Below, in pieces: positions 1 to 9,634 of a stretch of DNA of 64,000 nt; within the stretch, counting starts at the first letter, position 1, and each line of letters starts with the position of its first letter. The translations under genes were made by a program, and so were the position numbers. Below the pieces are notes generated by a model. It worked only from the letters and a program-made list of their open reading frames with translations, searched no databases and was not told where the DNA came from. The stretch is from Bacilliculturomica massiliensis (GTDB lineage: Bacteria > Bacillota > Clostridia > Peptostreptococcales > Anaerovoracaceae). The stretch covers positions 1 through 64,000 of the forward strand of contig NZ_LR027602.1 in assembly GCF_900605495.1 (NCBI RefSeq), given 5' to 3'.

Positions 1-2
1 TC

Positions 3-3000
3 AGCTCGCTGATCTATACCATGAACGGCGGCGTACTGGAAAACTGTGTGAGCAATGCGACCGTAAACGATACCATCGGCAGCAGTCGAAAGGCCGCAGG
101 GCTTGTCTTGACACTGGATGGAGATGGTATCATTAGAGATTGCAGCGTCAAGAGCGATATAACGGTTAACAGTGGATGGGCGAGCCGCGCGGGCGGAATC
201 GTGTATACGCTGGCCAGTGGAACCATAGAGCGCTGTTCCATGTTGGCAGGTATGGGACGCGAACTGCTGGCCGGAGGCGGTATCGCGTATGAACAGAGTG
301 CCGGTACACTGATCAAGGACTGCTATAGCACAATCAGCGTATATTGCCCGTCAGGCGGCTACGGCGGTATTGCATACACGGGCAACGGAACCATAGAAAA
401 TTGCTACCATGGAGGTGGGAGAGTTAAAAACAGCGGAATTGTAAAGAACGGAACGCCCACCCTGATCAACTGCTACTACAAGAGCGGAAATGACGGTGGT
501 TATGGAAGCAATGCAGATGTCGAGGGCCAGTATGAAGCAAGAACAGAGGCAGAACTGAAAAGCTGGGAGACAGTCGCTGTCCTCAACGGAACGAGGACGG
601 GAACAGAGCGTGTCTGGACACTTGCAGATCTCAACAGCTATCCTTCTCTCGACACAAATCAGCCTGAAAAGGATGAACTGCAGGGAACTGTGACAGTAAG
701 CGGCGATTACAAAGTGGGAAGCACGCTGACGTCGGATGTGTCAGGAGTGCTGCCGGCAGCGGCCACATATACCTATCAGTGGCAGGAATCGGCGGACAAC
801 AAAATATGGAGTAATATTCAGGGGGCGCAGAGTGAAAGCTTTGAGATCACAATCAGCCAGGCAGGCAAATATGTCCGTCTGCAGCTAGTGGGAGCAGGCA
901 CCTTTGAAGGAAGCCTGGCCAGCGCAACCACAGTTACAGTGGCAAACGGAAGTCAGACCGCGCCTGAGAAGGCCACGGTGAAATCCAAGAGCGACACCAC
1001 TATCTTGGTGAACATCACAAGCGGAGTGGAATACGCCATCGGAAGCGACAATACCACCGAGCCGACGGACGGCTATAAAACCGATGGAATCTTCACCGGA
1101 CTGACCCGCAATACCACCTACTACGTGTGGGCAAGAACAGCGGCGAAGCCGGGCTATGAGGCATCGGCGGCAGTGGCTTCCGAGGCCATCACGACAAACA
1201 AGACCGATCTGGCAGGAGTGACCATCGGCGGAACGGCGAAGGTAGATCAGACGCTGACTGCCACAGTAGAGCCTTCCGGAGCCACGGCCACGTATCAGTG
1301 GTACAGAGGGACCACAGCGATCAGCGGAGCCACAGACAGCACATATAAGCTGACCACAGCCGACGCAGGCCAGAAGATCAAAGTAACGGCCACAGGCAGC
1401 GGAGATTTCCAGGGATCTGTGACCAGCTCTGAGACCGCTGCAGTAGAAAGCAACATACAGAACCCGCCGGCCAAGCCGACGATGAAATCCAAGAGCGATA
1501 CTACGATCACGATGAACACGGAGAGCGGAGTGGAATACGCCATTGGAAGCGACAATACCACCGCACCGACCGACGGCTATAAAGCCGATGGAACCTTCAC
1601 CGGACTGACCCGCAATACCACCTACTACGTGTGGGCGAGAACAGCGGCGAAGCCGGGCTATGACGCATCGGCGGCAGTGGCTTCCGAGGCCATCACCACA
1701 GAGAAAACCGCTGTCGGCGGAACAGTCACGATCGATGGAGACACAGCAGTGGGCCAGACTCTCACTGCCAATGTGAGCAAAGTGACCCCGTCAGGGGCGA
1801 CTCTGAGCTATGCGTGGAAACGCGGAACAGAAGCGATCCAAAACGCTGCGTCCGCCACGTATCAGACTACAGCGGCTGACGCAGGCAAGAAGATCACGGT
1901 GACCGTGACAGGTACCAGAGATTTCACCGGCGAATTGTCATCCGAAGCTGTGGAGATCGGAAAGAAGACACAGGATGCGCCTGCCGGTCTGACCGCTCAG
2001 TCTCCCACTACAGCAGGAGCAAGCGACGGAAAGATCACCGGCCTGGATGCAGGCAAGCGCTACGAGTACAAGCTGAACACGGCTGAGATCTACACCGCGG
2101 CTGCCGCAGGCAGCACGGAGATCACCGGACTGACCGCAGGCGTCTACTATGTACGCTTTGCGGAAACTGAGACCATGAATCCCTCCGAACCGATGACCGT
2201 TACCGTAAACGACGGAAGAACGGTATTGGCGGGGACCGTGGCCATCGACGGTACGGCGAAATACGGCGAGACGCTGACCGCCAATGTGAGCGGGATCACC
2301 ACGCCAGACGCAGCTTACGACATCAAATGGTACAGACAGGGAACGGAGGAGGCGGTAGGAACAACAGAAACCTATACATTGGGCGCTGAGGATATCGATA
2401 AAGTCATCACTCTGAAGATAATCGGAAAGGATGCCTTTACAGGAGAACTGAGCGCGGCCACAGAAGCGGTCGGCAAGGCGGCCGGTCCGACGCAAGCGCC
2501 GGCGAAGCCGCAGCTTGCAGCGGACGGAGTGACGGATACCACTGTCACACTGCTCACAGTGGAAGGACAGGAATACCGCCAGGGCGAGACGGGCGAATGG
2601 CAGACCAGCGGTCTGTTTGAAAACCTGACCACCGGAACGCGGTACGAGTTCTACACCCGTGTGGCAGCGACCCAGACCCAGGAGGCAGGAGCAGTCAGCG
2701 AAGCGCTGGCCGTGACCACACTGGGCTACGGCATCACCCTAGACAATGAAGGCGAAGTTATTATGACGCCGGCCGCAGAAGGGTATATCAACGCGGCGTC
2801 CACTACCGTGACCGTAACCAATACGGGGACGGGAACCGTGACCGGTCTGAAGGTGGAGCTGAGCGGAGAAGGGGCGGCGAACTTCACAGTGAGCAGCATC
2901 GATCCGACCTCCATCGCAGTGAGCGGAACGGCGATCTTCACCGTAACGCCGAAGACCGGACTGACCGTGGGAACCTACTCGGCCAACGTAATCGTCAGCG

Positions 3001-3683
3001 GAGACAAGGGCGTAAGCGGAAGCTTCCGCGTATCCTTCACGGTGACGGAGAAGCCGGCCGGCGTGTCTGTGAGCGGAACCATGAGCTTCGGAGCCGGTAA
3101 AGTGGCGCAGATCGACGCGCTGACAGCAGCGGAGGGTCTTACGATCAACGCGGCGGCCGACGGAACCACCGTTGGCGATTACACGCTGAGCGTGACAGAA
3201 GGAACCGACGCCAAGAATAATCAGAACTACGCGACCTTTGCGGTAACGAAGACTGGAGAAAGCAAGGCCGCGGCGTCCGTAACCATTTATGACACCAGCG
3301 CGGAGCAGAACGCAGACCTGAGCAGCATCAGTCTCAATCTGAAGGCCGCCAGCCTGAACGCACAGGCGTATGAATTTACGCTGAATACGGTAAGCGCTGG
3401 AACGTACAAGGTCGTCACCTACAAGAAGAATCATACGACAGCCACCATGAACGGTGTGATCGTCGCGGAGGCGGAGGTTGCACTGGGACAGAATATGGTA
3501 ATGCTTGCAGGGGATCTGGATGGGGACAATCTCATTAAGTTGTCGGATTATTCCAAACTGACGTCTGCGTTTGGAAACGCAGATCCTGACAGTGATCTGG
3601 ATGATAACAACTTCGTCATGCTGAGTGATTACTCCGTACTGACCTCACAGTTTGACAAGACGGCCAATATTTATTCCTATTGA
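3..3683 (+). CDS. Large surface protein with C-terminal dockerin (5' end outside window)
   Basis: The reading frame is open from the first bases, and the residues before the first in-window ATG (base 21) continue the repeat pattern, so the gene starts upstream. The first ~200 residues are short repeats of the form GGI-Y-x-G-TIENC, typical of GLUG/right-handed beta-helix adhesins. Then come Ig-like modules (motif YQWxR...TTADAGxKIxVT) alternating with FN3-like modules (GLTRNTTYYVWART), an ASPM/choice-of-anchor-like beta domain (about residues 900-1020) and a last beta domain. From about residue 1160 (counted from base 21) two calcium-loop repeats, DLDGDNLIKLSD and DLDDNNFVMLSD, form a type I dockerin. 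No catalytic domain is visible. Its likely role is an extracellular adhesin or structural protein that docks on a cohesin such as the one encoded at 8098-9594. The domain reading is by eye; the dockerin is the surest part. Confidence 0.85.
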   Translation, partial: SSLIYTMNGGVLENCVSNATVNDTIGSSRKAAGLVLTLDGDGIIRDCSVKSDITVNSGWASRAGGIVYTLASGTIERCSMLAGMGRELLAGGGIAYEQSAGTLIKDCYSTISVYCPSGGYGGIAYTGNGTIENCYHGGGRVKNSGIVKNGTPTLINCYYKSGNDGGYGSNADVEGQYEARTEAELKSWETVAVLNGTRTGTERVWTLADLNSYPSLDTNQPEKDELQGTVTVSGDYKVGSTLTSDVSGVLPAAATYTYQWQESADNKIWSNIQGAQSESFEITISQAGKYVRLQLVGAGTFEGSLASATTVTVANGSQTAPEKATVKSKSDTTILVNITSGVEYAIGSDNTTEPTDGYKTDGIFTGLTRNTTYYVWARTAAKPGYEASAAVASEAITTNKTDLAGVTIGGTAKVDQTLTATVEPSGATATYQWYRGTTAISGATDSTYKLTTADAGQKIKVTATGSGDFQGSVTSSETAAVESNIQNPPAKPTMKSKSDTTITMNTESGVEYAIGSDNTTAPTDGYKADGTFTGLTRNTTYYVWARTAAKPGYDASAAVASEAITTEKTAVGGTVTIDGDTAVGQTLTANVSKVTPSGATLSYAWKRGTEAIQNAASATYQTTAADAGKKITVTVTGTRDFTGELSSEAVEIGKKTQDAPAGLTAQSPTTAGASDGKITGLDAGKRYEYKLNTAEIYTAAAAGSTEITGLTAGVYYVRFAETETMNPSEPMTVTVNDGRTVLAGTVAIDGTAKYGETLTANVSGITTPDAAYDIKWYRQGTEEAVGTTETYTLGAEDIDKVITLKIIGKDAFTGELSAATEAVGKAAGPTQAPAKPQLAADGVTDTTVTLLTVEGQEYRQGETGEWQTSGLFENLTTGTRYEFYTRVAATQTQEAGAVSEALAVTTLGYGITLDNEGEVIMTPAAEGYINAASTTVTVTNTGTGTVTGLKVELSGEGAANFTVSSIDPTSIAVSGTAIFTVTPKTGLTVGTYSANVIVSGDKGVSGSFRVSFTVTEKPAGVSVSGTMSFGAGKVAQIDALTAAEGLTINAAADGTTVGDYTLSVTEGTDAKNNQNYATFAVTKTGESKAAASVTIYDTSAEQNADLSSISLNLKAASLNAQAYEFTLNTVSAGTYKVVTYKKNHTTATMNGVIVAEAEVALGQNMVMLAGDLDGDNLIKLSDYSKLTSAFGNADPDSDLDDNNFVMLSDYSVLTSQFDKTANIYSY
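978..1704 (+). repeat. Near-identical 504-bp tandem module (Ig + FN3-like)
   Basis: The stretch beginning AAATCCAAGAGCGA at 981 recurs at 1485 with only scattered differences, a 504-bp (168-residue) period. Both copies encode a segment ending in AKPGY(E/D)ASAAVASEAIT. The high nucleotide identity, unlike the diverged modules elsewhere in the gene, points to recent duplication or gene conversion. Confidence 0.85.
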
Positions 3684-3730
3684 ACTCGTCCTGGTGAGAC
3701 GAGAGTAATCTCATGAGAGGAGATTGTGCT

Positions 3731-6700
3731 ATGAAAAAAAGGTTCTTATCTATGCTGATTACAATCTGTATGGTTGTTCAGCTTTGTGGAATCGGGACAG
3801 CCGCTTATGCGGCTGCTCCCACCAACACACCGCCAGAGGAGTATGTAAAGGACTCGCTTGCTTCCTTTGAGGGCGTTGTAATCGAACGGTCCGCAGTCGA
3901 CGGAAATGGTGTGTTTACGATTAATTACTATCTGTATGGCATTCAGGCCAATGCACTTTACGCGTCGCTGGAATGGGATACGGATGTGCTTGAGATGTGG
4001 AATCCAGCGGCAGACGCTCCGGCAAAGCCTTCTACGGTCAATAACGTTATAACGGGTTTTGAACACGATTATGACGGAACTAATACCAATATTATGGATA
4101 GCACGAACGGCGGGTTTATGCAGGTAGTGACCAAATCATTGAACGTTGCAGATGGAACTTATTTAGTCAATACAGGACTAAATGTAGCCAACAAAGATAT
4201 GTATGAATTTTGGGAAGGGATTGACAGCGGCGGAAATGTGCTGGTCAATACAACCGGAAACGGATATGGATGGATGAAGCTGTATTTCCATATCAAAGAC
4301 GGGCATTCGGCCAGCGAGGTAACGCCTGTTACGATTCATCCCTCAACGATACTGGATACGACAGGCAGTTATCCCTCGGGAGTTCAGGCAATAGCGGGTA
4401 CAGGTGAAAAGTACAGCAATCTCTACTACGCCGGCTTCCCGGCCCCGGCGGCAGCTCCTACCAATGTAACGGTATCGGTCGACCCGACCCAGATCGTGAG
4501 CGGTGGGACCGCCACCATCACAGCAGGAGCGGATGCGCCCGCCGACGGCGGAACGCTGAGCTATGCGCTGTATTCCAATACAACGGACAGCACGTCCGGC
4601 GGTGCGCTGGTGACGGACTTTCAGGCGGGAACGACCTTCACGGTCAGCCCCACGACGGATACCTACTATTATGTCGTAGTGAAGAATACAAAGGCAGACG
4701 ATGGATCGACCGCAGTAACGACTTCTGCGACGACCGTAAAAGTATCCGTCCTGCAGTCCATCAGCGCTGTGACGGCTTCCATCGCAGCGCCGGCAGCAGG
4801 CGAGACGCCGGCTACAACAATAACGGAGACGGCACAGTACACAGGGACCATCGGATGGGATCCGGCCACGGAAGGCAGCTTTGCCGGCTCCACAGCCTAC
4901 ACAGCGAAAGTGACGCTGACGGCAAAGACCGGCTATCTCTTCGCATCGTCTCTGAGCAATTCCGACGTCACCGTGGCCGGCGCCACCATCGCCAATACGG
5001 CGGTGCAGGAGCAGGGCGCGAAGCTGTACTTTGAAGCCGCCTTCCCGGCCACCGACAAGACAGCGGCGGAGCTGGTGGCAGAGGCAAAGACCGTCGTGGA
5101 AGGGGCGGACTTCTCCGTGAACCAGAAGGTAAACGGCAGCGGCGACGCTATGACAGACGCCACCACCGCGGCGGATATCAAGAGCGCCGTGCAGGCGAAA
5201 CTGGATGCACTGAGTCTCAACGGGGTTACCGCCACAGCGGGAGATCCGACGATCAGCCAGGCGGCGGTACCGGGAACCAGCGCGTCTCCCAATGGAACCA
5301 ACGGAAGCTACAGTGTGACCATTACCCTGACCAAGGGAAGCGCCACGGACACCGTGACTCTGACGGGAAAACCCATCGTGGCCAAGGCGGCCTCAAAGAA
5401 GGCGCAGAATGAAGCGGCGGTCAAGGCGGCCATCGCATCCATCGAAGGAGCGGCCTATGAGACCGTGAACATGGCGGACAAAAACAGTGCGGCGGCACTG
5501 AAGGCTTATGTAGAAAGCGTCGTTGCCGGACTGGGACTGGACAGCGGGATCACGACTGTCGTGAACGGCACCTTTTCGGCAGCAGCAGCGGGAACCTATG
5601 AGAACCGTCCGGGAACGGCGGGCAGCTACAGCTTTACCGTAGAGGTCTCCAAGGGGACCGAGCCCAGCGACGGACAGGAAGAGGCGAACATCGACAAGGA
5701 CTACAAGGTGACCGAAACCAGCGAAGCAAAGACCATCGTCATCAACCCCACCGCCTTCACCGCGCAGGTCACAGCGCCGGGCAGCGTGAGAGCGGCGGCG
5801 GGCTTTGAAGAACTGGCCATCAGCTGGAACGCGCCTCAGACCAACGGCGTACCGGTGAGCGGCTATGCGCTGACCATCCGGGACAGCAAGGGTCAGATCT
5901 TCCGCGATTTTGACAGCAAAGACATGGGAACGGCCACCGCTACCACTGTAAAGCAGATGACAAACGGGGAGACCTACCGCATCGAAGTAAAGGTGACCTT
6001 TGCCGATCTGCTGGAAGCGCAGACGCTGACCTGCGAGGGAACCCCTGTGGCAGGGGATCCGGCGCCGATCCAGATCGTACAGCCGGCCGTCACACAGGGA
6101 GCCATCACCATCACCAGAGCGGATGGAACGCCCATCGACTTCGCAGAGGTCAGAGTGGGCATGTACGTGAAGCTGACCGCAAAGCCGGCTGCGGGCATGA
6201 AGTTCAAGGAGTGGAAGAGACTGGCGGTGATGCCGACGGGAAGCCTGATGAACGGAAGCTTCGAGCAGATGGGAACGGGAACGACCTCCACGGAGAACCC
6301 CATGACGGTCAGCGTAGAAGAAGCGGCCATCTACGAGGCGGTCTTCGAACCCATGACCAGCGTATCCACCTCCCCGGCGGGAGCGACCCTGGACTATCTG
6401 GGGATCCTGTCGCCGGCCGACAGGGCGCTGATCCAGGAAAATGGAACGGCGGGCTTCAACAGCCAGAATCTGAAGTACGAGGTATACTTCACCAGCAATG
6501 AGACGCCGGAGATTGGCCTGGTAGTAGGCAGTCTCTTTGGGGATACGGATATTGCGGTAGACGGTACGCCCCTTGCCATCGACGACACCACGGCGGCAGG
6601 CGTGGAGGCGCCCTATGTGGGCAAGACCACCGTTTCCAGCATCACAGACGGACAGACGATCCAGATCACAGCCTCCAGAGGAGGGATCACCAGCACCTAT

Positions 6701-7699
6701 GAGGTGAAGGCCCACGTATTGACCCCGGATCAGGATCCGAAGATCACGCTGGAGCTGGACGCCAGCAAGGGCGGAACGAGAGCGGATCTGTCGGTGAAGA
6801 TCCAGAACGCGGAATTTACAGGACTGCGCCTGGGCATCAATCTGCCGGCAGGCATCTTCCACTTCTCGGATATTGGAAAGAATGTGCTGACCAGTCAGGG
6901 AGGCATGGACCTGGGCGGAAACGGAGACAACTACTACGGACTCTTTACAGAGGGTGTGGAAATTTCAAAGATGACGGTGAACGACGACGGAACGTATCTG
7001 GAACTGACGCTGAAAACGCCGGACGACAAGGCGCTGGTGACCAACGCCAACGCGGCGGGACTGATCAAGTTCTATCTGAATCAGACCACGACGGGGGGCA
7101 TCGACGCCAAGACAGTGGAACAGCTGCTGGCGGAGGGAATCGACGTCACGGCGCCGTCCATCGCCAGAGTGTACGACCAGCGGTTCAACGAGCTGGATCT
7201 GACGGTAAACACCACGCTGCTGGAGAAGAGAGTGGCGGATATGTATCAGATCGGCGGCTTCGTGCAGATGCCGCAGAAGGCCATTGCGAGAGCCCGCTAT
7301 CAAGTAGAGGATATGAGACGTGCGGCCAGCGAGCAGGTGCGGGTACCGGACGGAGCGCTGAACGAATACGGCCTGATGATGTTTAAGGGAGTGGGAAGCG
7401 ATTACCGGTTCACGGTGACGGCGGACGGCTACCTGACCATGGTCAAGAACGTGAACGGCGTGGCAAGCAACACGCGTCTGGATGCGATGATGCTGCTGGC
7501 GGGGGATCTGAACGGAGACGGAACGATCGACGTGGACGACAGAGACCTGCTGCTGAGCGTGCTCAACAGCGAGGTGACGCCGGGCGAGAGCGCCAACGAC
7601 GGAACGCAGGACGTGTTTGCAGACTTCAATAACGATGGGATCATCGACGTGTTCGACATGGGAGCGCTGCTGGCCAACTATGGAAGGACCAGCGAGTAA
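3731..7699 (+). CDS. Secreted multidomain protein, cohesin-like modules plus C-terminal dockerin
   Basis: The start is the ATG at 3731, preceded by AGGAG 8 bases upstream; the ATG at 3713 has no such site. A signal peptide is clear (MKKRFLSMLITICMVVQ, cleavage near AYA). Residues ~30-230 resemble a cohesin beta-sandwich (LYASLEWDTDVLEM). Next are Ig-like domains, two related alpha/beta repeats (ELVAEAKTVVEGADF and AAVKAAIASIEGAAY), an FN3 domain (~690-780), an InlB-like repeat, a second cohesin-like domain at ~1020-1150 (TGLRLGINLPAGIFHF), a carboxypeptidase-regulatory-like fold, and a dockerin from ~1256 with GDLNGDGTIDVDD and ADFNNDGIIDVFD loops. A protein with both cohesin-like and dockerin modules could chain with its neighbours. 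No enzyme domain is seen. It lies 47 bp after the previous gene in the same direction. Confidence 0.88.
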   Translation: MKKRFLSMLITICMVVQLCGIGTAAYAAAPTNTPPEEYVKDSLASFEGVVIERSAVDGNGVFTINYYLYGIQANALYASLEWDTDVLEMWNPAADAPAKPSTVNNVITGFEHDYDGTNTNIMDSTNGGFMQVVTKSLNVADGTYLVNTGLNVANKDMYEFWEGIDSGGNVLVNTTGNGYGWMKLYFHIKDGHSASEVTPVTIHPSTILDTTGSYPSGVQAIAGTGEKYSNLYYAGFPAPAAAPTNVTVSVDPTQIVSGGTATITAGADAPADGGTLSYALYSNTTDSTSGGALVTDFQAGTTFTVSPTTDTYYYVVVKNTKADDGSTAVTTSATTVKVSVLQSISAVTASIAAPAAGETPATTITETAQYTGTIGWDPATEGSFAGSTAYTAKVTLTAKTGYLFASSLSNSDVTVAGATIANTAVQEQGAKLYFEAAFPATDKTAAELVAEAKTVVEGADFSVNQKVNGSGDAMTDATTAADIKSAVQAKLDALSLNGVTATAGDPTISQAAVPGTSASPNGTNGSYSVTITLTKGSATDTVTLTGKPIVAKAASKKAQNEAAVKAAIASIEGAAYETVNMADKNSAAALKAYVESVVAGLGLDSGITTVVNGTFSAAAAGTYENRPGTAGSYSFTVEVSKGTEPSDGQEEANIDKDYKVTETSEAKTIVINPTAFTAQVTAPGSVRAAAGFEELAISWNAPQTNGVPVSGYALTIRDSKGQIFRDFDSKDMGTATATTVKQMTNGETYRIEVKVTFADLLEAQTLTCEGTPVAGDPAPIQIVQPAVTQGAITITRADGTPIDFAEVRVGMYVKLTAKPAAGMKFKEWKRLAVMPTGSLMNGSFEQMGTGTTSTENPMTVSVEEAAIYEAVFEPMTSVSTSPAGATLDYLGILSPADRALIQENGTAGFNSQNLKYEVYFTSNETPEIGLVVGSLFGDTDIAVDGTPLAIDDTTAAGVEAPYVGKTTVSSITDGQTIQITASRGGITSTYEVKAHVLTPDQDPKITLELDASKGGTRADLSVKIQNAEFTGLRLGINLPAGIFHFSDIGKNVLTSQGGMDLGGNGDNYYGLFTEGVEISKMTVNDDGTYLELTLKTPDDKALVTNANAAGLIKFYLNQTTTGGIDAKTVEQLLAEGIDVTAPSIARVYDQRFNELDLTVNTTLLEKRVADMYQIGGFVQMPQKAIARARYQVEDMRRAASEQVRVPDGALNEYGLMMFKGVGSDYRFTVTADGYLTMVKNVNGVASNTRLDAMMLLAGDLNGDGTIDVDDRDLLLSVLNSEVTPGESANDGTQDVFADFNNDGIIDVFDMGALLANYGRTSE

Positions 7700-7750
7700 G
7701 AGGAACGGGTTTCAGCATCTTTCTTCGGAAAAGGAAGAGGGAGGCAGGAA

Positions 7751-8145
7751 GTGGAAAGCGGAAGAGAGGGACGGACTCTTCCGCTTTCCGTACCATTTTT
7801 TAAAAGAGGGAACGGGACAGAAAAGAGAACGCAGAAATGCGGCCTGTATGGCCGGGGACCCGAAGAGAAAGGGGAGATCCCGGCCGGACAGGCGGCCTTT
7901 CTGGCAGGAGAGGAGCGGAGATCGAGGGGCTTCCGACGCCCTCTTTGGGCCGGAACTCTTTGGAACAGGGAAGGAGTACCGGCTTATTTCCATAGGGGAA
8001 AAGCAGACGGCAGACATCGGAAGCCAGTGGAAAGCGGAAAGGGGATCAGACTCTTTCGCTTTTCGTACCAATTTGCAAAACGAGGGGAACGAAAGAAATG
8101 AAGGAAAACAAAAACAGAGACAGAAACGCGGCCTGTGGGGCCGGG
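7751..8145 (+). repeat. Duplicated leader region, copies about 276 bp apart
   Basis: The 398-bp gap between the genes ending at 7699 and starting at 8098 holds no intact gene. Two related segments lie at ~7751-7860 and ~8027-8145. Each begins GTGGAAAGCGGAA, has a hairpin with ...CTCTT(C/T)CGCTTT(C/T)CGTACCA, a purine-rich stretch, and a motif close to TGCGGCCTGT-GGCCGGGGA. In the second copy this motif encodes residues ~10-17 of the downstream protein, so the first copy looks like the decayed 5' end and leader of a lost paralogue, or a tandem duplication of the regulatory region. Confidence 0.6.
7753..7801 (+). terminator. Intrinsic terminator after dockerin gene
   Basis: A perfect 14-bp stem (GGAAAGCGGAAGAG at 7753-7766, CTCTTCCGCTTTCC at 7776-7789) with a 9-base loop is followed within 6 bases by a run of six T. 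It sits 53 bp after the stop at 7699. Confidence 0.8.
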
Positions 8146-9594
8146 GAAAAGACGAGGAGACTGGGGCGGGCGCTGGTGAGCATGCTGGCGCTGCTGTGCC
8201 TGCTTTGGGCGTCGCTGCCCGTGAGTTACGGGGCGTCGCGGCCAAGGGTAACGCTGGAGGGAATCGAGCAGGAGGGAAAGCTGGCGGTGACCCTTCGTGT
8301 GTCGGATCTGACCTTCAACGCCATGCAGTTTCACCTGCGGTATGATCCCGCCGTGCTTGCACTGTGCAGTCCGGAAACGGGAGAGGAGATCGAGGGAACG
8401 GTGGAGGGGCTGGCCCTTCGTCAGGCGGGAAGTCCGGTCACGTTCCTGGAGCCCTTCTACTCGGCCCGTGGAGGAGGCTGGATCGACGCGGGTACCTTCG
8501 CAGCCGTCTCCGCCGGACAGGCGGCGTCGCTTGCGGGAGAGGGAGAGCTTCGGTTCCTGATCAGTGTGAATCAGGCCACAAAGGACGAAAAGATGGTGAC
8601 CAACGACGGAGGGGCCAAGTTTATCGAAGCGGGAGACGGGGGAGTGGATCTGCTTCAGATCTGGTTCACGGTGACGGGAACGCTGGGAGAAGACAGTCTG
8701 CGCCTGGCGCCCTCGGGTAAGGATACGGGCCTTCTTTTGTCGGCGTACCATCCGAAGGGAGGGATCATCGGATACCGGGATCCCGGACTGGCGGACGTGA
8801 TCCTGCCGGAAGTGGGAACCATCAACCAAACAGATGGAAACACCTATGAAGAGGAATACAGCGGCGGAAGCGGAGAAGGGGGAGACATCGAGTGGGAAGA
8901 GCCGGACGGCGGATCGGGAAGCGGTTCCGGAGGATCCACCGGCGCCGGCGGGAGCGGGACAGGTACGCCCGGTTCCGCAACCCCGGGAAGCGGGAGTCAG
9001 ACTGGTTCCGGCGCCCAGACGGGAGGCGGGCAGGCGGCCGCAGGAACGGGCAGCGGCGGGAACGCGGCGTCCTACACCGATCTGCAGGGCCACTGGGCCC
9101 AGGCCAGCCTGACCAGCCTGATCGAGAAGGGGCTGATCAGCGGCTATCCGGACCAGACAGTCCGGCCGGAAGACACGCTGACCCGGGCGGAGTTCTGCGT
9201 GGTGCTGACCAAGGCGCTGGGCTACACGCCTACGCCGGAGAGCGGCTTTGACGACGTGTCCCGGCACTGGGCCAACGGCTACATCGGAGCCGTGCACTCC
9301 TTGGGGATCGCAGGAGGAACGGGACCGCGGACCTTCTCGCCGGATCTGGGGATCACGAGAGAAGAGCTGACGGTGATGGTGGTCAAGGCCAGGGGCTGGA
9401 CCGTTGCGGGAGACGTGCAGCCGGCGTTTACCGACCAGTCGGGCATCTCGGACTGGGCGGTGGAAGCGGTCAAGGCAGCGCGGGAAAAAGGGATCATCGG
9501 AGGCTACGAGGACGGGAGCTTCCGTCCGCAGCAGCAGGTGACCCGGGCGGAGATGGCTGTGATCGTGGAAAAGCTGCTGGCGACGGCGGATTAG
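8098..9594 (+). CDS. Anchoring scaffoldin: cohesin-like module + three SLH repeats
   Basis: The 498-residue protein starts at ATG 8098 with GAGGGG upstream. Residues ~20-48 are a signal peptide (ALVSMLALLCLLWASLPVSYG). Residues ~50-250 match a cohesin pattern: a beta-rich start (VTLEGIEQEGKLAVTLRVSD), the AMQFHLRYDPAVLAL strand pair and late strands LLQIWFTVTG. Residues ~260-325 are a Gly/Ser/Thr/Gln linker. Three SLH repeats follow (~328-498), each with the F/Y-x-D...W start and the TRAE or TREE end. SLH domains bind pyruvylated secondary cell-wall polymer, so the protein should sit on the cell wall and present one cohesin. Flanked by dockerin-bearing proteins on both sides, it is the natural anchor for them. 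The SLH call is firm; the cohesin call rests on pattern and context. Confidence 0.88.
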   Translation: MKENKNRDRNAACGAGEKTRRLGRALVSMLALLCLLWASLPVSYGASRPRVTLEGIEQEGKLAVTLRVSDLTFNAMQFHLRYDPAVLALCSPETGEEIEGTVEGLALRQAGSPVTFLEPFYSARGGGWIDAGTFAAVSAGQAASLAGEGELRFLISVNQATKDEKMVTNDGGAKFIEAGDGGVDLLQIWFTVTGTLGEDSLRLAPSGKDTGLLLSAYHPKGGIIGYRDPGLADVILPEVGTINQTDGNTYEEEYSGGSGEGGDIEWEEPDGGSGSGSGGSTGAGGSGTGTPGSATPGSGSQTGSGAQTGGGQAAAGTGSGGNAASYTDLQGHWAQASLTSLIEKGLISGYPDQTVRPEDTLTRAEFCVVLTKALGYTPTPESGFDDVSRHWANGYIGAVHSLGIAGGTGPRTFSPDLGITREELTVMVVKARGWTVAGDVQPAFTDQSGISDWAVEAVKAAREKGIIGGYEDGSFRPQQQVTRAEMAVIVEKLLATAD

Positions 9595-9634
9595 GCAGCG
9601 GGACCGGACATGCCGATACAAAAGGAGGATTCGT

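Noticed and set aside
978-1704. Possible CRISPR-like repeat array
   Set aside because: The repeats are long in-frame protein modules, not short repeats with unique spacers. No CRISPR array was seen anywhere in the window.
5393-6862. 489-codon antisense frame opposite the second dockerin protein
   Set aside because: Arg/His-rich shadow without initiation signals.
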